64,000 nucleotides of DNA, from positions 161,362 through 225,361 of the forward strand of contig NZ_JALNMJ010000010.1 of NCBI RefSeq assembly GCF_023156505.1, written 5' to 3'. Shown piece after piece: positions 44,766-53,983 of this stretch. The stretch is from Roseibium sediminicola. GTDB taxonomy: Bacteria; Pseudomonadota; Alphaproteobacteria; Rhizobiales; Stappiaceae. The translations under genes and the position numbers were made by a program. The notes under the pieces were generated by a model. That model was given only the letters and a program-made list of their open reading frames with translations. It ran no database searches and was not told the origin of the DNA. Position 1 is the first letter of the stretch; each line of letters starts with the position of its first letter.

Positions 44766-45929
44766 ATGACCCTTCAGACCTCGAATATCATGCCCGATCT
44801 TGTCGCCACCCGGCGGCACCTGCATCAGATCCCGGAAATCGGCCTCTCCGAATTCAAGACATCGGATTTTGTCGCCGAGGCGCTCACGGACATGGGCTAT
44901 GAGGTCACAAGAGGGATCGCCAAGACCGGCATCGTGGCGACCCTTAAAAACGGCACGTCTGCCAGAAGCGTCGGCATCCGCGCCGATTTCGACGCCCTTC
45001 CGATCCAGGAAGAGACCGGCGTCGACTATGCCAGCACCCATCCGGGCGTGATGCATGCCTGCGGTCATGACGGCCACACCGCAATGCTGCTCGGCGCCGC
45101 GAAGATGCTGGCCGAACGCCGTCAGTTCGACGGCACGCTCCACCTCATTTTCCAGCCGGCCGAGGAAAATCTTGCCGGCGCCCGGCTGATGATGGAGGAC
45201 GGCCTGTTCGAGCGCTTCCCCTGTGACGCGGTGTTTGGCCTGCATAACGAGCCGTCCCTGCCCTTCGGCCAGTTCACCTTCCTTGAAGGGCCGATGATGG
45301 CGGCGGCCGACGAATGCAAGATCACGGTCATCGGACAAGGCGGACATGGCGCGGAACCGCAAGCCGCCGCCGACCCGATCGTCTGCGGCGCCAGCATCAT
45401 CATGGCGCTGCAGACCATCGCCTCGCGCAACATCCACCCGCTCCAGGGGTCGGTGGTTACCGTCGGCGCCTTCCACAGCGGCGTCGCCAGCAACGTCATC
45501 CCGGAACGCGCCGAGATGAACCTGACGGTCAGAGCTCTAGACAGCGATGTCCGCGACGAATTGGAGCGCCGCATCCGCCTGATCGCGGAAGGTCAGGCAG
45601 CAAGCTATGGCATGCATGTGGAAATCGATTACGAGCGCGGTTATCCACCGATGGTCAACCACAAGGCCGAAACCGACTACCTGCGTGCGCTCGCCACGCG
45701 CTTCGCCGGCGCCGACAAGGTCACCGACCTCGCCCGCCCCTTCATGGGCAGCGAGGATTTCGCGTTTTTCCTCGAAGAGGTTCCTGGCAGCTATTTCATG
45801 CTCGGTACGGCCAGGACCGGCAACGATCCGGCGCTGCACAATCCCAAATACGATTTCAACGATGACATCCTGCCCGTCGGTGCCACCTTCTGGGTGGAAC
45901 TTGCCGAGGATTTTCTGAAAGGCGCATAG
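44766..45929 (+). CDS. M20-family amidohydrolase (N-acyl amino acid hydrolase type)
   Basis: 387 residues. Metal-binding blocks are ATRRHLHQIPEIGLSEF, THPGVMHACGHDGHTAMLLG, IFQPAEENLAGARLMMEDG and FMGSEDFAFFLEEVPGSYF. It is of the hippurate/IAA-amino-acid hydrolase subfamily that frees amino acids from N-acyl conjugates. The last gene of the ABC operon. Substrate not defined; acyl-arginine or a related conjugate would fit. Confidence 0.85.
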   Translation: MTLQTSNIMPDLVATRRHLHQIPEIGLSEFKTSDFVAEALTDMGYEVTRGIAKTGIVATLKNGTSARSVGIRADFDALPIQEETGVDYASTHPGVMHACGHDGHTAMLLGAAKMLAERRQFDGTLHLIFQPAEENLAGARLMMEDGLFERFPCDAVFGLHNEPSLPFGQFTFLEGPMMAAADECKITVIGQGGHGAEPQAAADPIVCGASIIMALQTIASRNIHPLQGSVVTVGAFHSGVASNVIPERAEMNLTVRALDSDVRDELERRIRLIAEGQAASYGMHVEIDYERGYPPMVNHKAETDYLRALATRFAGADKVTDLARPFMGSEDFAFFLEEVPGSYFMLGTARTGNDPALHNPKYDFNDDILPVGATFWVELAEDFLKGA

Positions 45930-45959
45930 CGGCGACGCGTCGCAATAACCTGGCGGCGC

Positions 45960-47237
45960 TCATGCGGACCGTCGCCGGCCTGCACTCGTTTCCATCAGGT
46001 GCGCTGCCATGTCACGGCCGGTCCGGATCGCGCCTTCCACGAACCCGGGAAACCGGGTGGCAAGTTCCGTACAGGCAAAGGCAAGACCGTTTTCGCCGCG
46101 CCGGATCCGCTCCACCGCTCCCTCCGCATGCGGCCCTGCGGCAAAGGCATTGTAGCCTCCTGTGCCGAGTGGATCCGCGGCCCAGTCCCGTTCGACATAG
46201 TCAAGCGGCGCGGCGGCCTCCGCGCCCAGCGCTTTGGCGAGATCCTCCAGGATTTTCGCGCGCCGATCCCGGGCCGATAGCAAACGCAAGGCTGCCGCGC
46301 CGGGACCGCCCGCGAAGCCGACCAGCATGGGCTTTTCCGCAGAAAAACTGGAATCGCCGAACCACATTCCCGAAGGCTCGCTCCACTGGCACAGCCCGCT
46401 GAGCCCCCTCTCCCGCCAGAAGGCCCTGTCATATCGGATCAGGAACTTGAAAGTATCCGTTGGATGAAAGGCCTGAAGCGCCCGCATCAGATCCACCGGG
46501 AGCGCCGGCTCGAACGCCATCTCGCGTGCCTGCAACGGCGAGGTGGCCACAAGAACCGTGCGAGCCTCGTAGACGTCGTCGCCCGCCTCGACCCGGAACC
46601 TGTCGCCTTGCCGCGTTACGGAACGGACCGGCCTCCCAAAATCGACGCAGCCGAGTTTCTCCGCCAGCAGCTCGGCAATCCGGTGCAGGCTTCCGTCCAC
46701 GAAATACTGCATTTCGGTAAAGCCGTCGGGTCCCGCATCGCGCATGCGTAAGAGTTCCTTCAACGGCAATATCTCGGCATCGATGCAATTGGCGCACTCG
46801 GCCATCGAGCGGGCCGCGCTGCGCACGCCTTCATCCGCGATCGTTCGCGCCAGCCAGCCGGCAAGCGAAAGACCGCCCACCTCCGCTGACAATTGCGCCG
46901 TCGTCGGCAACTGATGGTAATAAAGCCGGGAGGCCTCCGAAAAATGGGATCCGTCGTCGGGAAAGGGCAGGCCAACGGCAGCGCCGGAGGTGATTTCTGG
47001 TTCAATCAGGCACCCACCAAACCGGTCAATCATATTGAGCACATACGGCATCTCGTCGGAAACGAACTGACCGCCGATGTCCACCCGTTCGCCCAAACCG
47101 TTGACGAGTGAGTGCGTTCGTCCGCCAACGCGTTCCCGCGCCTCGACGACGCGCACGCTCCACCCTTCGTTGATGAGCATTTCAGCCGCGCTCAGCCCTG
47201 CATATCCTGCTCCGATCACAACACAATCAGACGTCAT
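45960..47237 (-). CDS. flavin monoamine oxidase-like protein
   Basis: 425 residues. The FAD-binding start is DCVVIGAGYAGLSAAEMLIN, then VVEARERVGGRTHSLVNGLG (the RxGGR motif). The C-terminal GGYNAFAAGPHAEG and GLAFACTELATRFPGFVEGA fit the amine oxidase family. No signal peptide. It converges with the amidohydrolase gene 30 bases away. It may oxidise an amine made by the local pathway (inference). Confidence 0.82.
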   Translation of the reverse strand: MTSDCVVIGAGYAGLSAAEMLINEGWSVRVVEARERVGGRTHSLVNGLGERVDIGGQFVSDEMPYVLNMIDRFGGCLIEPEITSGAAVGLPFPDDGSHFSEASRLYYHQLPTTAQLSAEVGGLSLAGWLARTIADEGVRSAARSMAECANCIDAEILPLKELLRMRDAGPDGFTEMQYFVDGSLHRIAELLAEKLGCVDFGRPVRSVTRQGDRFRVEAGDDVYEARTVLVATSPLQAREMAFEPALPVDLMRALQAFHPTDTFKFLIRYDRAFWRERGLSGLCQWSEPSGMWFGDSSFSAEKPMLVGFAGGPGAAALRLLSARDRRAKILEDLAKALGAEAAAPLDYVERDWAADPLGTGGYNAFAAGPHAEGAVERIRRGENGLAFACTELATRFPGFVEGAIRTGRDMAAHLMETSAGRRRSA

Positions 47238-47835
47238 CTCGCATCCTATTTGGTTGAACGTTCATTCAATATTGGAGGGAAATTTGCCATTAGACAAGAG
47301 CCGGTGCAAACGGCAGCGCACGCCCGAGAACCCTGAAGGATTGACCCACCGCCCCTCGGCCGGTTTGAGTGTGCCGAAAGGCGTACCGGTTCAGTCAGGC
47401 ACGGATGCGCCGCAAAGGTGTTTAAGGGGAACGCCCCCTCGGTTCCACGCACCACTATCTGCATTCCGGTGTTCTTGCCGGACCAGCCCGGATAATCATG
47501 AGAGGCTGCAGCAGAGGGCAACGCTGCAGCGCTCCGCACTCGCTTCCATCGCGGTTGACACTGCGAGACGCTTCAGCACGCTCAAGAAATGGCGAAAATC
47601 AACACGCCCTCCAGCGTAAACCACACCACACGCACACATTCATTGGAAATACTAACACTCTTATGTATTAGCAGCGCACATCTTGAGGAGTAACCGAATA
47701 CTCAACAGATATTTGATCAATGACACGGAAACTTTCCTAGAGACACCGCCGCAAATGCTAGGCAATGGGAATAAACGTTGGCGCGTCTCTACCGGATTGA
47801 CCTTCAAGCGGAACGAACTGAAGTTGGAGCCTGGA
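47238..47835. other. long intergenic region without a recognised gene
   Basis: About 600 bases between the divergent amine oxidase and the broken chemoreceptor-like gene. The second half becomes AT-richer. No supported gene, repeat or RNA seen. Confidence 0.5.
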
Positions 47836-48935
47836 ATGCTGATATCCATGTCGATCTCGACAACCCTGAAAGCCTCGCTCGCCGGGATTTCCGCAGTCAT
47901 CCTCGCCTATGTCTTTTTCTCCGCCTGGAGCACAAACAGACTTCAGCGCACATCAGAGATTGCCCTGAACGACGCGATAACGACTGCAGGACCGGCGGTC
48001 GAACTGACGAACCTCATCAAACAGGTCCAGCTGGATGTGGCCCAGGTGTAGCAATGGCTGACCGATATTTCCGCGACACGTGGCCTGGACGGCCTGAATG
48101 ACGGGTTCGACGAAGCCGAAGTCTACGCCGACCGCTTCGACGAAGATGTCGCCAAGGACAGAACGCTTGCCAAAGATAGGAGTCTCAACGAAATCGACGC
48201 GGCGCTGCAATCCGCTTCGAACAGTTTCGGCCCCATTTACGAAACCGGCAAGCGCATGGCTCAGGCCTATATCGACGGCGGCCCGGAAGCCGGCAACAAG
48301 ATGATGAGTGACTTCGATGCGGTCACGCAAAAAATCGGCGAGGACGTCGAGGGCATGCTCGAGGCCAAGAACAAGGCCGTTGAGGCGATCCTGACCAACC
48401 TGAAAGAGGAAGTGCAGGCGGAGCACCAGGTTGCCGACATGAACACGTATTTTACCATCGCATTTGTCATTCTCCTGGCCGTGGCGATGGCGGGCAACTT
48501 CGTGGTTCTGACCCGGCGTGTCATGCGCCCGCTCGACAAGATCGTGGAAAGCATCCGCCAGATCGGTGCCGGCCTATACGATCAACCGATCGACTTTGCG
48601 AACCGGCCGGACGAAGTTGGTGAGATCGGCGCTGCCTTGTGCGCTTTCCAGGAGAACGGTCTCAAGCGGGAACAGTTCGAGCGGCTTGAAAACACCAATC
48701 GCGAGCGCGAACGGCTGCGTCAGAACCACATGGAAACGGTTCTGAACGATTACCGAGATGTCAGATCAAGTCTCAACTTCTACACATGAAAGCCCTCCCC
48801 CAATTCGCCAAGGGGCAGGATGTCACGCTGATCTTCCCGGACAGGACGACAAACACCGCCAGGATCGTCTGGATCCGAGACGGCGAAGCCGGCCTGGAGA
48901 GCGCCGAAGCCGCACAGGCATCCAAAGCAGCCTGA
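47836..48935 (+). pseudogene. broken chemoreceptor-like gene: TM-sensor-TM-HAMP with PilZ tail
   Basis: ATG 47836 (GGAG upstream) opens MLISMSISTTLKASLAGISA, a membrane helix and a four-helix sensor domain. After QLDVAQV comes TAG (48049-48051), and the same frame continues QWLTDISATRGLDGLNDGFD, where CAG would restore the usual QVQQWL. It then runs through a second helix (YFTIAFVILLAVAMAGNFVV) and HAMP to a stop at 48789. In a shifted frame from ATG 48786, KGQDVTLIFPDRTTNTARIV is the end of a PilZ domain, stop 48935. The signalling region is missing, so there is a nonsense mutation plus an internal deletion. UAG readthrough is a less likely alternative. Confidence 0.75.
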
Positions 48936-49234
48936 AGAACCGGCACTTGGACCGTCAACGGGCCCGAGACCCTCTTGACCGGCCCCTGCCGGCGAGACAG
49001 TTGGCCATTTCCCCAGCCTCTCCCTGAGGCGCCCGCTAGTCAAATTGCGTCAGCACCACTAGGACCGCTGCAGGAAAACCGTCGCCTGTGGAGGATTCCG
49101 TCGTTTTCTGACCACCTTTCGGGGAAATCCAGCAAGCACAAAAACCCGAATGCGCCTAGCATGCTGTCATGCTTTTCCGGGCCATTGCCGGCGAGGCAGA
49201 GCTGCTTTCCAACATCGCTTCCGCGGACACCGGC
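48936..49234. other. intergenic region without a recognised gene
   Basis: About 300 bases between the pseudogene and the EamA transporter. The transporter frame is open from ATG 49169. No other feature seen. Confidence 0.5.
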
Positions 49235-50221
49235 ATGACCACCTTGAATGCCCAGAATTGGGATCGCAATCCTGCGGTCACCAGCATTGCCTGCATCCTC
49301 GGTTCAGTCGTCAGTTTCTCTCTCGGCGATATGACGATGAAGCACATTTCGCAGACCACCGTCCCACTGCATCAGGCAGTCGCGCTCAGGTCGGCGATCG
49401 CACTCATTCTAACGCTGCTGCTGTTTCGCGGCGGCAAGTCTCTGTTGGCGGCCTTTCGAACGGAGAGACCGGTGCAGCATCTGCTTCGCGGCCTGGCGGT
49501 GTCCGTGTCCAACATCACCTATTTCGCGGCTCTCGCGGCCCTGCCGATGGCCGACACCGCGGCGATTTTCTTTATTGCGCCCATGCTGCTGACGGCCTTC
49601 TCGGCGATCTTCATCGGCGACCATGTCGGTCCCTTCCGATGGGCTGCCCTGGTGGTCGGCTTTGGCGGTGTCCTTCTCATCATCCGCCCCGGATCGCCGG
49701 ATTTTGAATGGGTCTATATCCTGCCTGCCCTGTCGGCCGCCGCCTATGCGGTGATGCAGACGATCACGCGAGGCATGGGCCTGCGCGAAAGCACCCTGTC
49801 GATGGCCCTCTATGCGCAGGTCGGCTTTCTTGCCGGGTCGCTGGCGCTTGGGGCGGCTCTGGGAGATGGACGCTTCGCCGGGTCCGGCGGACCGGCCGCC
49901 GATTTCCTGTTGCGTCCCTGGGTTCTGCCGACAAGTCGTGAACTGACGCTCATCGTCTTCACCGGTGTCACCATCACCATCGGCGGCTATCTTGTCAGCC
50001 AGGCCTACCGCCTCTCGTCAGCCAGCGTTGTCGCCCCCTTCGAATATACCAGCCTTGCCCTGGCTGTGACCTGGGGCGTCCTGATATGGGGCGACGTACC
50101 TGATGCTCTGGCGAGCATCGGCATCGCCCTCATCCTGCTCTCAGGCCTCACCATCGCCCTTCGCGAAGCCCGCGCCGGACGCAAGAAACTCTCGGCGCAG
50201 CGTATGGTGATACGTCGATAA
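49235..50221 (+). CDS. EamA/DMT-family transporter
   Basis: 328 residues from ATG 49235; ATG 49169 would add 22 hydrophilic residues, and neither has a clear ribosome-binding site. Ten membrane helices in two EamA repeats (first ending about residue 135 with AALVVGFGGVLLIIRPGSPD, second ending SIGIALILLSGLTIAL). Drug/metabolite transporters of this kind export amino acids, nucleosides or toxins. Convergent with the Lrp-type gene. Confidence 0.82.
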   Translation: MTTLNAQNWDRNPAVTSIACILGSVVSFSLGDMTMKHISQTTVPLHQAVALRSAIALILTLLLFRGGKSLLAAFRTERPVQHLLRGLAVSVSNITYFAALAALPMADTAAIFFIAPMLLTAFSAIFIGDHVGPFRWAALVVGFGGVLLIIRPGSPDFEWVYILPALSAAAYAVMQTITRGMGLRESTLSMALYAQVGFLAGSLALGAALGDGRFAGSGGPAADFLLRPWVLPTSRELTLIVFTGVTITIGGYLVSQAYRLSSASVVAPFEYTSLALAVTWGVLIWGDVPDALASIGIALILLSGLTIALREARAGRKKLSAQRMVIRR

Positions 50222-50253
50222 AGCGTTGTCGCTGCGAAGAGAACGGAGACCGG

Positions 50254-50709
50254 TCACTTCACCGGGCGCAGGGGCGGCAACCGGCTTTCGAAGATCGAGG
50301 ATTTCACGATCGACGTGTGTGTCTCGGCGCGTTCGTGGAACGGCAGCAGGATGTCGTCCAGTTCGGCCACGTCGGCAATTGCCAGGCGCGTGACATAACA
50401 ATCGTCCCCTGTGACCCTGTCACAGGACAGGAACCGGGGCTGTTCCTCGATCATCCGTTCGACGGCATGAAGTTGCCCACTGCGCGGCTTGATCCGCACC
50501 AGCGCCTGGATCGTGTAGCCGAGCGCGCGCAAGTTGATCTTCGCGCCGAAGCCGGCGATATAGCCCTGTTCCCGTAAATTGCGCAGTCGCTCCCCGACAG
50601 CAGGACCGGACAGACCGACCTGCTTGCCGATGTCCGCAAGACTCATACGTCCGTCAGCCTCGAGTACCTCGATGATCTCGCAATCCGTCTGATCCAGCGG
50701 TTTCGACAT
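50254..50709 (-). CDS. Lrp/AsnC-family regulator
   Basis: 151 residues. N-terminal HTH MSLADIGKQVGLSGPAVGER and the linker LREQGYIAGFGAKINLRALG are typical. The C-terminal RAM domain (CDRVTGDDCYVTRLAIADVA) binds amino-acid effectors. Divergent from the PhzF gene at 50832 with a 122-base gap, which it likely regulates. Confidence 0.88.
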   Translation of the reverse strand: MSKPLDQTDCEIIEVLEADGRMSLADIGKQVGLSGPAVGERLRNLREQGYIAGFGAKINLRALGYTIQALVRIKPRSGQLHAVERMIEEQPRFLSCDRVTGDDCYVTRLAIADVAELDDILLPFHERAETHTSIVKSSIFESRLPPLRPVK

Positions 50710-50831
50710 GAAAGTATCCTTGGTCCGACAGCACTGATGTGAAGGCGTATTGCCTGAAATGCAATGGCGATCGTTGGGACAAAAGCCTAGTCGGCCCCTA
50801 AAATCCTGTCAAACAAACACAGGAGATTTCC

Positions 50832-51671
50832 ATGGACATTCAACGCATTGCAGCCTTCAGTCTGGGTGCTTCGGGCGGCAACCCCGCCGGGGTCGTTCTC
50901 TTGCAGGAAGCCACTGATGAAAAGGACATGGCGCGCGTCGCCGCCGAGGTCGGCTATTCGGAGACCGCCTTTGCCGTTCCTCGGGACGACACCGGCAAGG
51001 CCTGGCGCGTCCGCTATTTCTCGCCCGAATCCGAGGTCCCGTTCTGCGGCCACGCCACGATCGCGCTTGGCGCGGCACTTGGACAGCACAGCGGCCCCGG
51101 CACGTTTGCCCTGACCCTCAACAACGCCTCAATCACTGTCGACACCAGAAAAACACCTGACGGCATGCTCACGACGCTCCAGTCCCCGCCGACGCACAGC
51201 CGGGCCATTTCGCTGGAAGAGCGTCTGGATGTGCTCGCCCTGTTTGGGCTCACGGAAGAGGATCTCGATCCGCGGCTGGCTCCGGCGCGCATTCATGGCG
51301 GCGCGGATCATATCTTGCTGCCCCTGAAGGAACGCGCGGCGCTCGCCGCCATGACCTATGATCTCGACCAGGGCCGCGCCGTCATGCGCAGGCACGGACT
51401 TGTTACCGTCATGCTGGTCTTCATCGAAGCGGATCAAAGTTTCGTCGCCCGCAACGCCTTTGCCTCCGGCGGCGTGCTCGAGGACCCGGCAACCGGTGCG
51501 GCAGCAGCGGCCTTCGCCGGCTACTTGCGGGATGCCGGCTGGCCCCATGGCGGCGCCTTCACGATCCGCCAGGGCGAGGATATGGGCAGCCCCTCGCTCA
51601 TCAAGGTGGAACTGACCGGCACAAAGGGCGCGCCAGTTCTTGTATCGGGCGGAACCCGCGCAATCGGCTGA
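50832..51671 (+). CDS. PhzF-family isomerase/epimerase
   Basis: 279 residues, AGGAG before the ATG. PhzF/diaminopimelate-epimerase fold: FSLGASGGNPAGVVL, ARVAAEVGYSETAFAVPRDD (the catalytic Glu of this family lies in SETAF), VPFCGHATIALGAAL and the C-terminal EDPATGAAAAAFAGYL. The substrate is unknown. A strong hairpin terminator follows. Confidence 0.88.
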   Translation: MDIQRIAAFSLGASGGNPAGVVLLQEATDEKDMARVAAEVGYSETAFAVPRDDTGKAWRVRYFSPESEVPFCGHATIALGAALGQHSGPGTFALTLNNASITVDTRKTPDGMLTTLQSPPTHSRAISLEERLDVLALFGLTEEDLDPRLAPARIHGGADHILLPLKERAALAAMTYDLDQGRAVMRRHGLVTVMLVFIEADQSFVARNAFASGGVLEDPATGAAAAAFAGYLRDAGWPHGGAFTIRQGEDMGSPSLIKVELTGTKGAPVLVSGGTRAIG

Positions 51672-51695
51672 CAACCGGTCCGAAGGAAACAACAA

Positions 51696-51740
51696 AACGC
51701 CGGAGCAGGAGGCGGCCAGCCGGCTCCTGCTCCGGCGTTC
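51696..51740 (+). terminator. strong hairpin terminator after the PhzF gene
   Basis: AACGCCGGAGCAGGAG (51696-51711) and CTCCTGCTCCGGCGTT (51724-51739) form a perfect 16-bp stem with a 12-base loop, 25 bases after the stop. The following CCTTTC is only weakly T-rich. Confidence 0.75.
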
Positions 51741-52102
51741 CTTTCTGAACTTTCCTGCTGATGCGGAATTCAGGCGAGATCCGTCTATTTCCTGCTTCCG
51801 CCACTGTCTTTTTGAGAGCGCAGACACGCCCGATCAGGATATCTTCCCGCCTGACACCGTTTTGGTGATAGAAAATGGCGGTGGAGTACTGACCACGACA
51901 AGGCCCGGCACCCGTATCATCCGGCGAAAACCCGCCGGGTACGGAATCATGACCAAGCTGACAAGACCGTCTTTTTCAGGCCAATACGCCGAATGCTCTT
52001 TGCCGGCCGGAGGGTTGGCCGACATCACCGGTTTCGGGGATCATCTGAATGCCCCCAGCACCTCCTTGTGCCCGTGCAGTACAATTTCCCTGCCTGACCT
52101 TA
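51741..52102. other. intergenic region without a recognised gene
   Basis: About 360 bases between the PhzF terminator and the second MITE. Short open frames occur but none is supported. It may contain the original sox promoter. Confidence 0.5.
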
Positions 52103-52385
52103 GGGTCTGTGGACAATTAGGTTTTGGTCTTGGCGCTTGCCGGATTTCGGTCTTCGAGCAGAAGGAAAGTTCGCTGTGGTGCTGCCCACCACAAGAATTT
52201 TCCGACGCACGCGAAACCGAAATCCGCTGCGTCCCCCCAGATATCGGGAATGGGGGATTTGAATGCAAATGGCTCATTTCGGCGTCGCAAAGGCTTGAAA
52301 GGGCTGACCCTTCCTGCGCCTTTGCTTCTTGAACTCGAGCCATTTGCATTCAAACCAAGACCAAATCCTAATTGTCCACAGACCC
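52103..52385. mobile_element. MITE-like element 2 immediately upstream of soxB
   Basis: 31-bp terminal inverted repeats with one mismatch: left begins GGGTCTGTGGACAATTAGG, right ends CCTAATTGTCCACAGACCC. Both ends are flanked by TA (52101-52102, 52386-52387). The 283-bp interior codes for nothing convincing. It ends 18 bases before the soxB ATG. Same architecture as element 1 but different sequence. Confidence 0.82.
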
Positions 52386-52403
52386 TAGAACCTTGGAAAC
52401 ACA

Positions 52404-53675
52404 ATGACGCGATTTTCAGCCTGGAGTGTCTTCAAGAACGGCCTGACCGGCCAGAAGGGATGGAGCCGGCAATGGCGCGATCCCGAGCCGAAGCCCCATT
52501 ACGACGTCGTCATTGTCGGTGGCGGGCTGCACGGGCTGGCAACGGCCTATTACCTGGCCGCCAACCACGGCGTGAAGAACATTGCCGTTCTGGAAAAAGG
52601 CTGGCTCGGCGGCGGCAATGCCGGCCGCAACACCACCATCGTGCGCTCGAATTACTTCCGTCCCGGAAACCGGGAATTCTACGAGCATTCCCTGAAACTC
52701 TGGGAAAATCTCAGCCATGAGCTGAACTACAATGTCATGTTCAGCCAGCGCTCCCACATTTCCCTGCTGCACAGCCCCGGCGCAATCGATGCGGCGGCCC
52801 GCAACTACAACATCCTGCGCCGGACCGGAACGCCGGACGCGGAAATCTGGGACCTGGCGACGCTGAAACGCGCGGTCCCGCACCTGAACTATTCCCCGAC
52901 ATCGCGCTTTCCGATCATGGGCGCCGCCGTTCAAAAACGCGCCGGCACGGCCCGGCACGACGCGGTTGCCTGGGGTTATGCCAGGGGCGCCGACAAGCAC
53001 GGCGTCGATATTCTCCAGCAATGCGAAGTTCAGGGCATCACCCGTGAAGGCGACAGCGTGAGCGCGGTGGAAACCTCCCGCGGCACGATCCGAGCCGGCA
53101 AGGTTGCGTTTGCGGTCGCCGGCAACACCTCCAGGCTCTGGACCATGGCCGGGCTCGGCAAACTGCCGATCGAGTCCCACAAGCTGCAGGCTTTTGTCTC
53201 AGAACCCTTGAAACCCCTGCTCGACCAGGTCGTGGTCTTCGGCATCGGCGGCGCTCATTTCTACATCTCGCAATCTGACAAGGGCGGCATGGTCTTTGGC
53301 GGCGATCTGGACTGGTACAAGTCCTATGCCCAGCGCGGCAACCTGCCCATCGTTCAGGACACGGCCGAAGCCGCCATGTCGATCCTGCCGTGCCTTGGCC
53401 GGGTGAAGCTGTTGCGCCACTGGTCCGGCCTCGTCGACATGTCGATGGACGGCACGCATTTCCTCTGCAAGACGCCGCTCTCCAATCTCTACCTGAACGC
53501 CGGCTGGAACTACGGCGGCTTCAAGGCGACCCCGGCCTCCGGCTGGTATTTCGCCGACCTGATCGCCAATGACCGCCCACACGAGAAGATCCGCAATTTC
53601 GACCTGAAACGCTTCGAGCGCGGCCTCCAGATCGACGAACGGGGCGCGGGCCCCGATCCGAAGCTGCACGGATAG
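52404..53675 (+). CDS. soxB: sarcosine oxidase subunit beta
   Basis: 423 residues, DAO fold: VVIVGGGLHGLATAYYLAAN binds FAD. GTARHDAVAWGYARGADKHG holds the histidine that carries covalent FMN in the Corynebacterium enzyme. The heterotetramer oxidises sarcosine to glycine, with the methyl group going to tetrahydrofolate. Order soxB-soxD-soxA-soxG with tight spacing is the standard operon. Transcription must start in or near the MITE just upstream. Confidence 0.92.
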   Translation: MTRFSAWSVFKNGLTGQKGWSRQWRDPEPKPHYDVVIVGGGLHGLATAYYLAANHGVKNIAVLEKGWLGGGNAGRNTTIVRSNYFRPGNREFYEHSLKLWENLSHELNYNVMFSQRSHISLLHSPGAIDAAARNYNILRRTGTPDAEIWDLATLKRAVPHLNYSPTSRFPIMGAAVQKRAGTARHDAVAWGYARGADKHGVDILQQCEVQGITREGDSVSAVETSRGTIRAGKVAFAVAGNTSRLWTMAGLGKLPIESHKLQAFVSEPLKPLLDQVVVFGIGGAHFYISQSDKGGMVFGGDLDWYKSYAQRGNLPIVQDTAEAAMSILPCLGRVKLLRHWSGLVDMSMDGTHFLCKTPLSNLYLNAGWNYGGFKATPASGWYFADLIANDRPHEKIRNFDLKRFERGLQIDERGAGPDPKLHG

Positions 53676-53686
53676 GGAAAGCAGAA

Positions 53687-53983
53687 ATGATCCGAATTAA
53701 TTGCCCCTTCTGCGGCACGCGCGACCACAGCGAGTTCAGCTATGGCGGTGACGGCTCGATCGACTATCCGGCCCTCGACGCAACGAAGGAAGCCTGGCAC
53801 GACGCGGTGTTCATGAGAGACAACATCTGCGGCGTGCAGCTCGAAACCTGGCACCATGTCCATGGCTGCCGCATGTGGCTCAAGATCGAGCGCGACACGC
53901 TCACCCACGAAATTCATTCCGTCCGGCCGGCCCATCCGGGCCTGGCGGCGGCGCTCTCCTCCGAACAGGAGGCAGGTCAATGA
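53687..53983 (+). CDS. soxD: sarcosine oxidase subunit delta
   Basis: 98 residues. The zinc-ribbon start is IRINCPFCGTRDHSEFSYGG, followed by the family block GCRMWLKIERDTLTHEI. The delta subunit binds zinc and packs against alpha. Eleven bases after soxB; ATGA overlap with soxA. Confidence 0.92.
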   Translation: MIRINCPFCGTRDHSEFSYGGDGSIDYPALDATKEAWHDAVFMRDNICGVQLETWHHVHGCRMWLKIERDTLTHEIHSVRPAHPGLAAALSSEQEAGQ

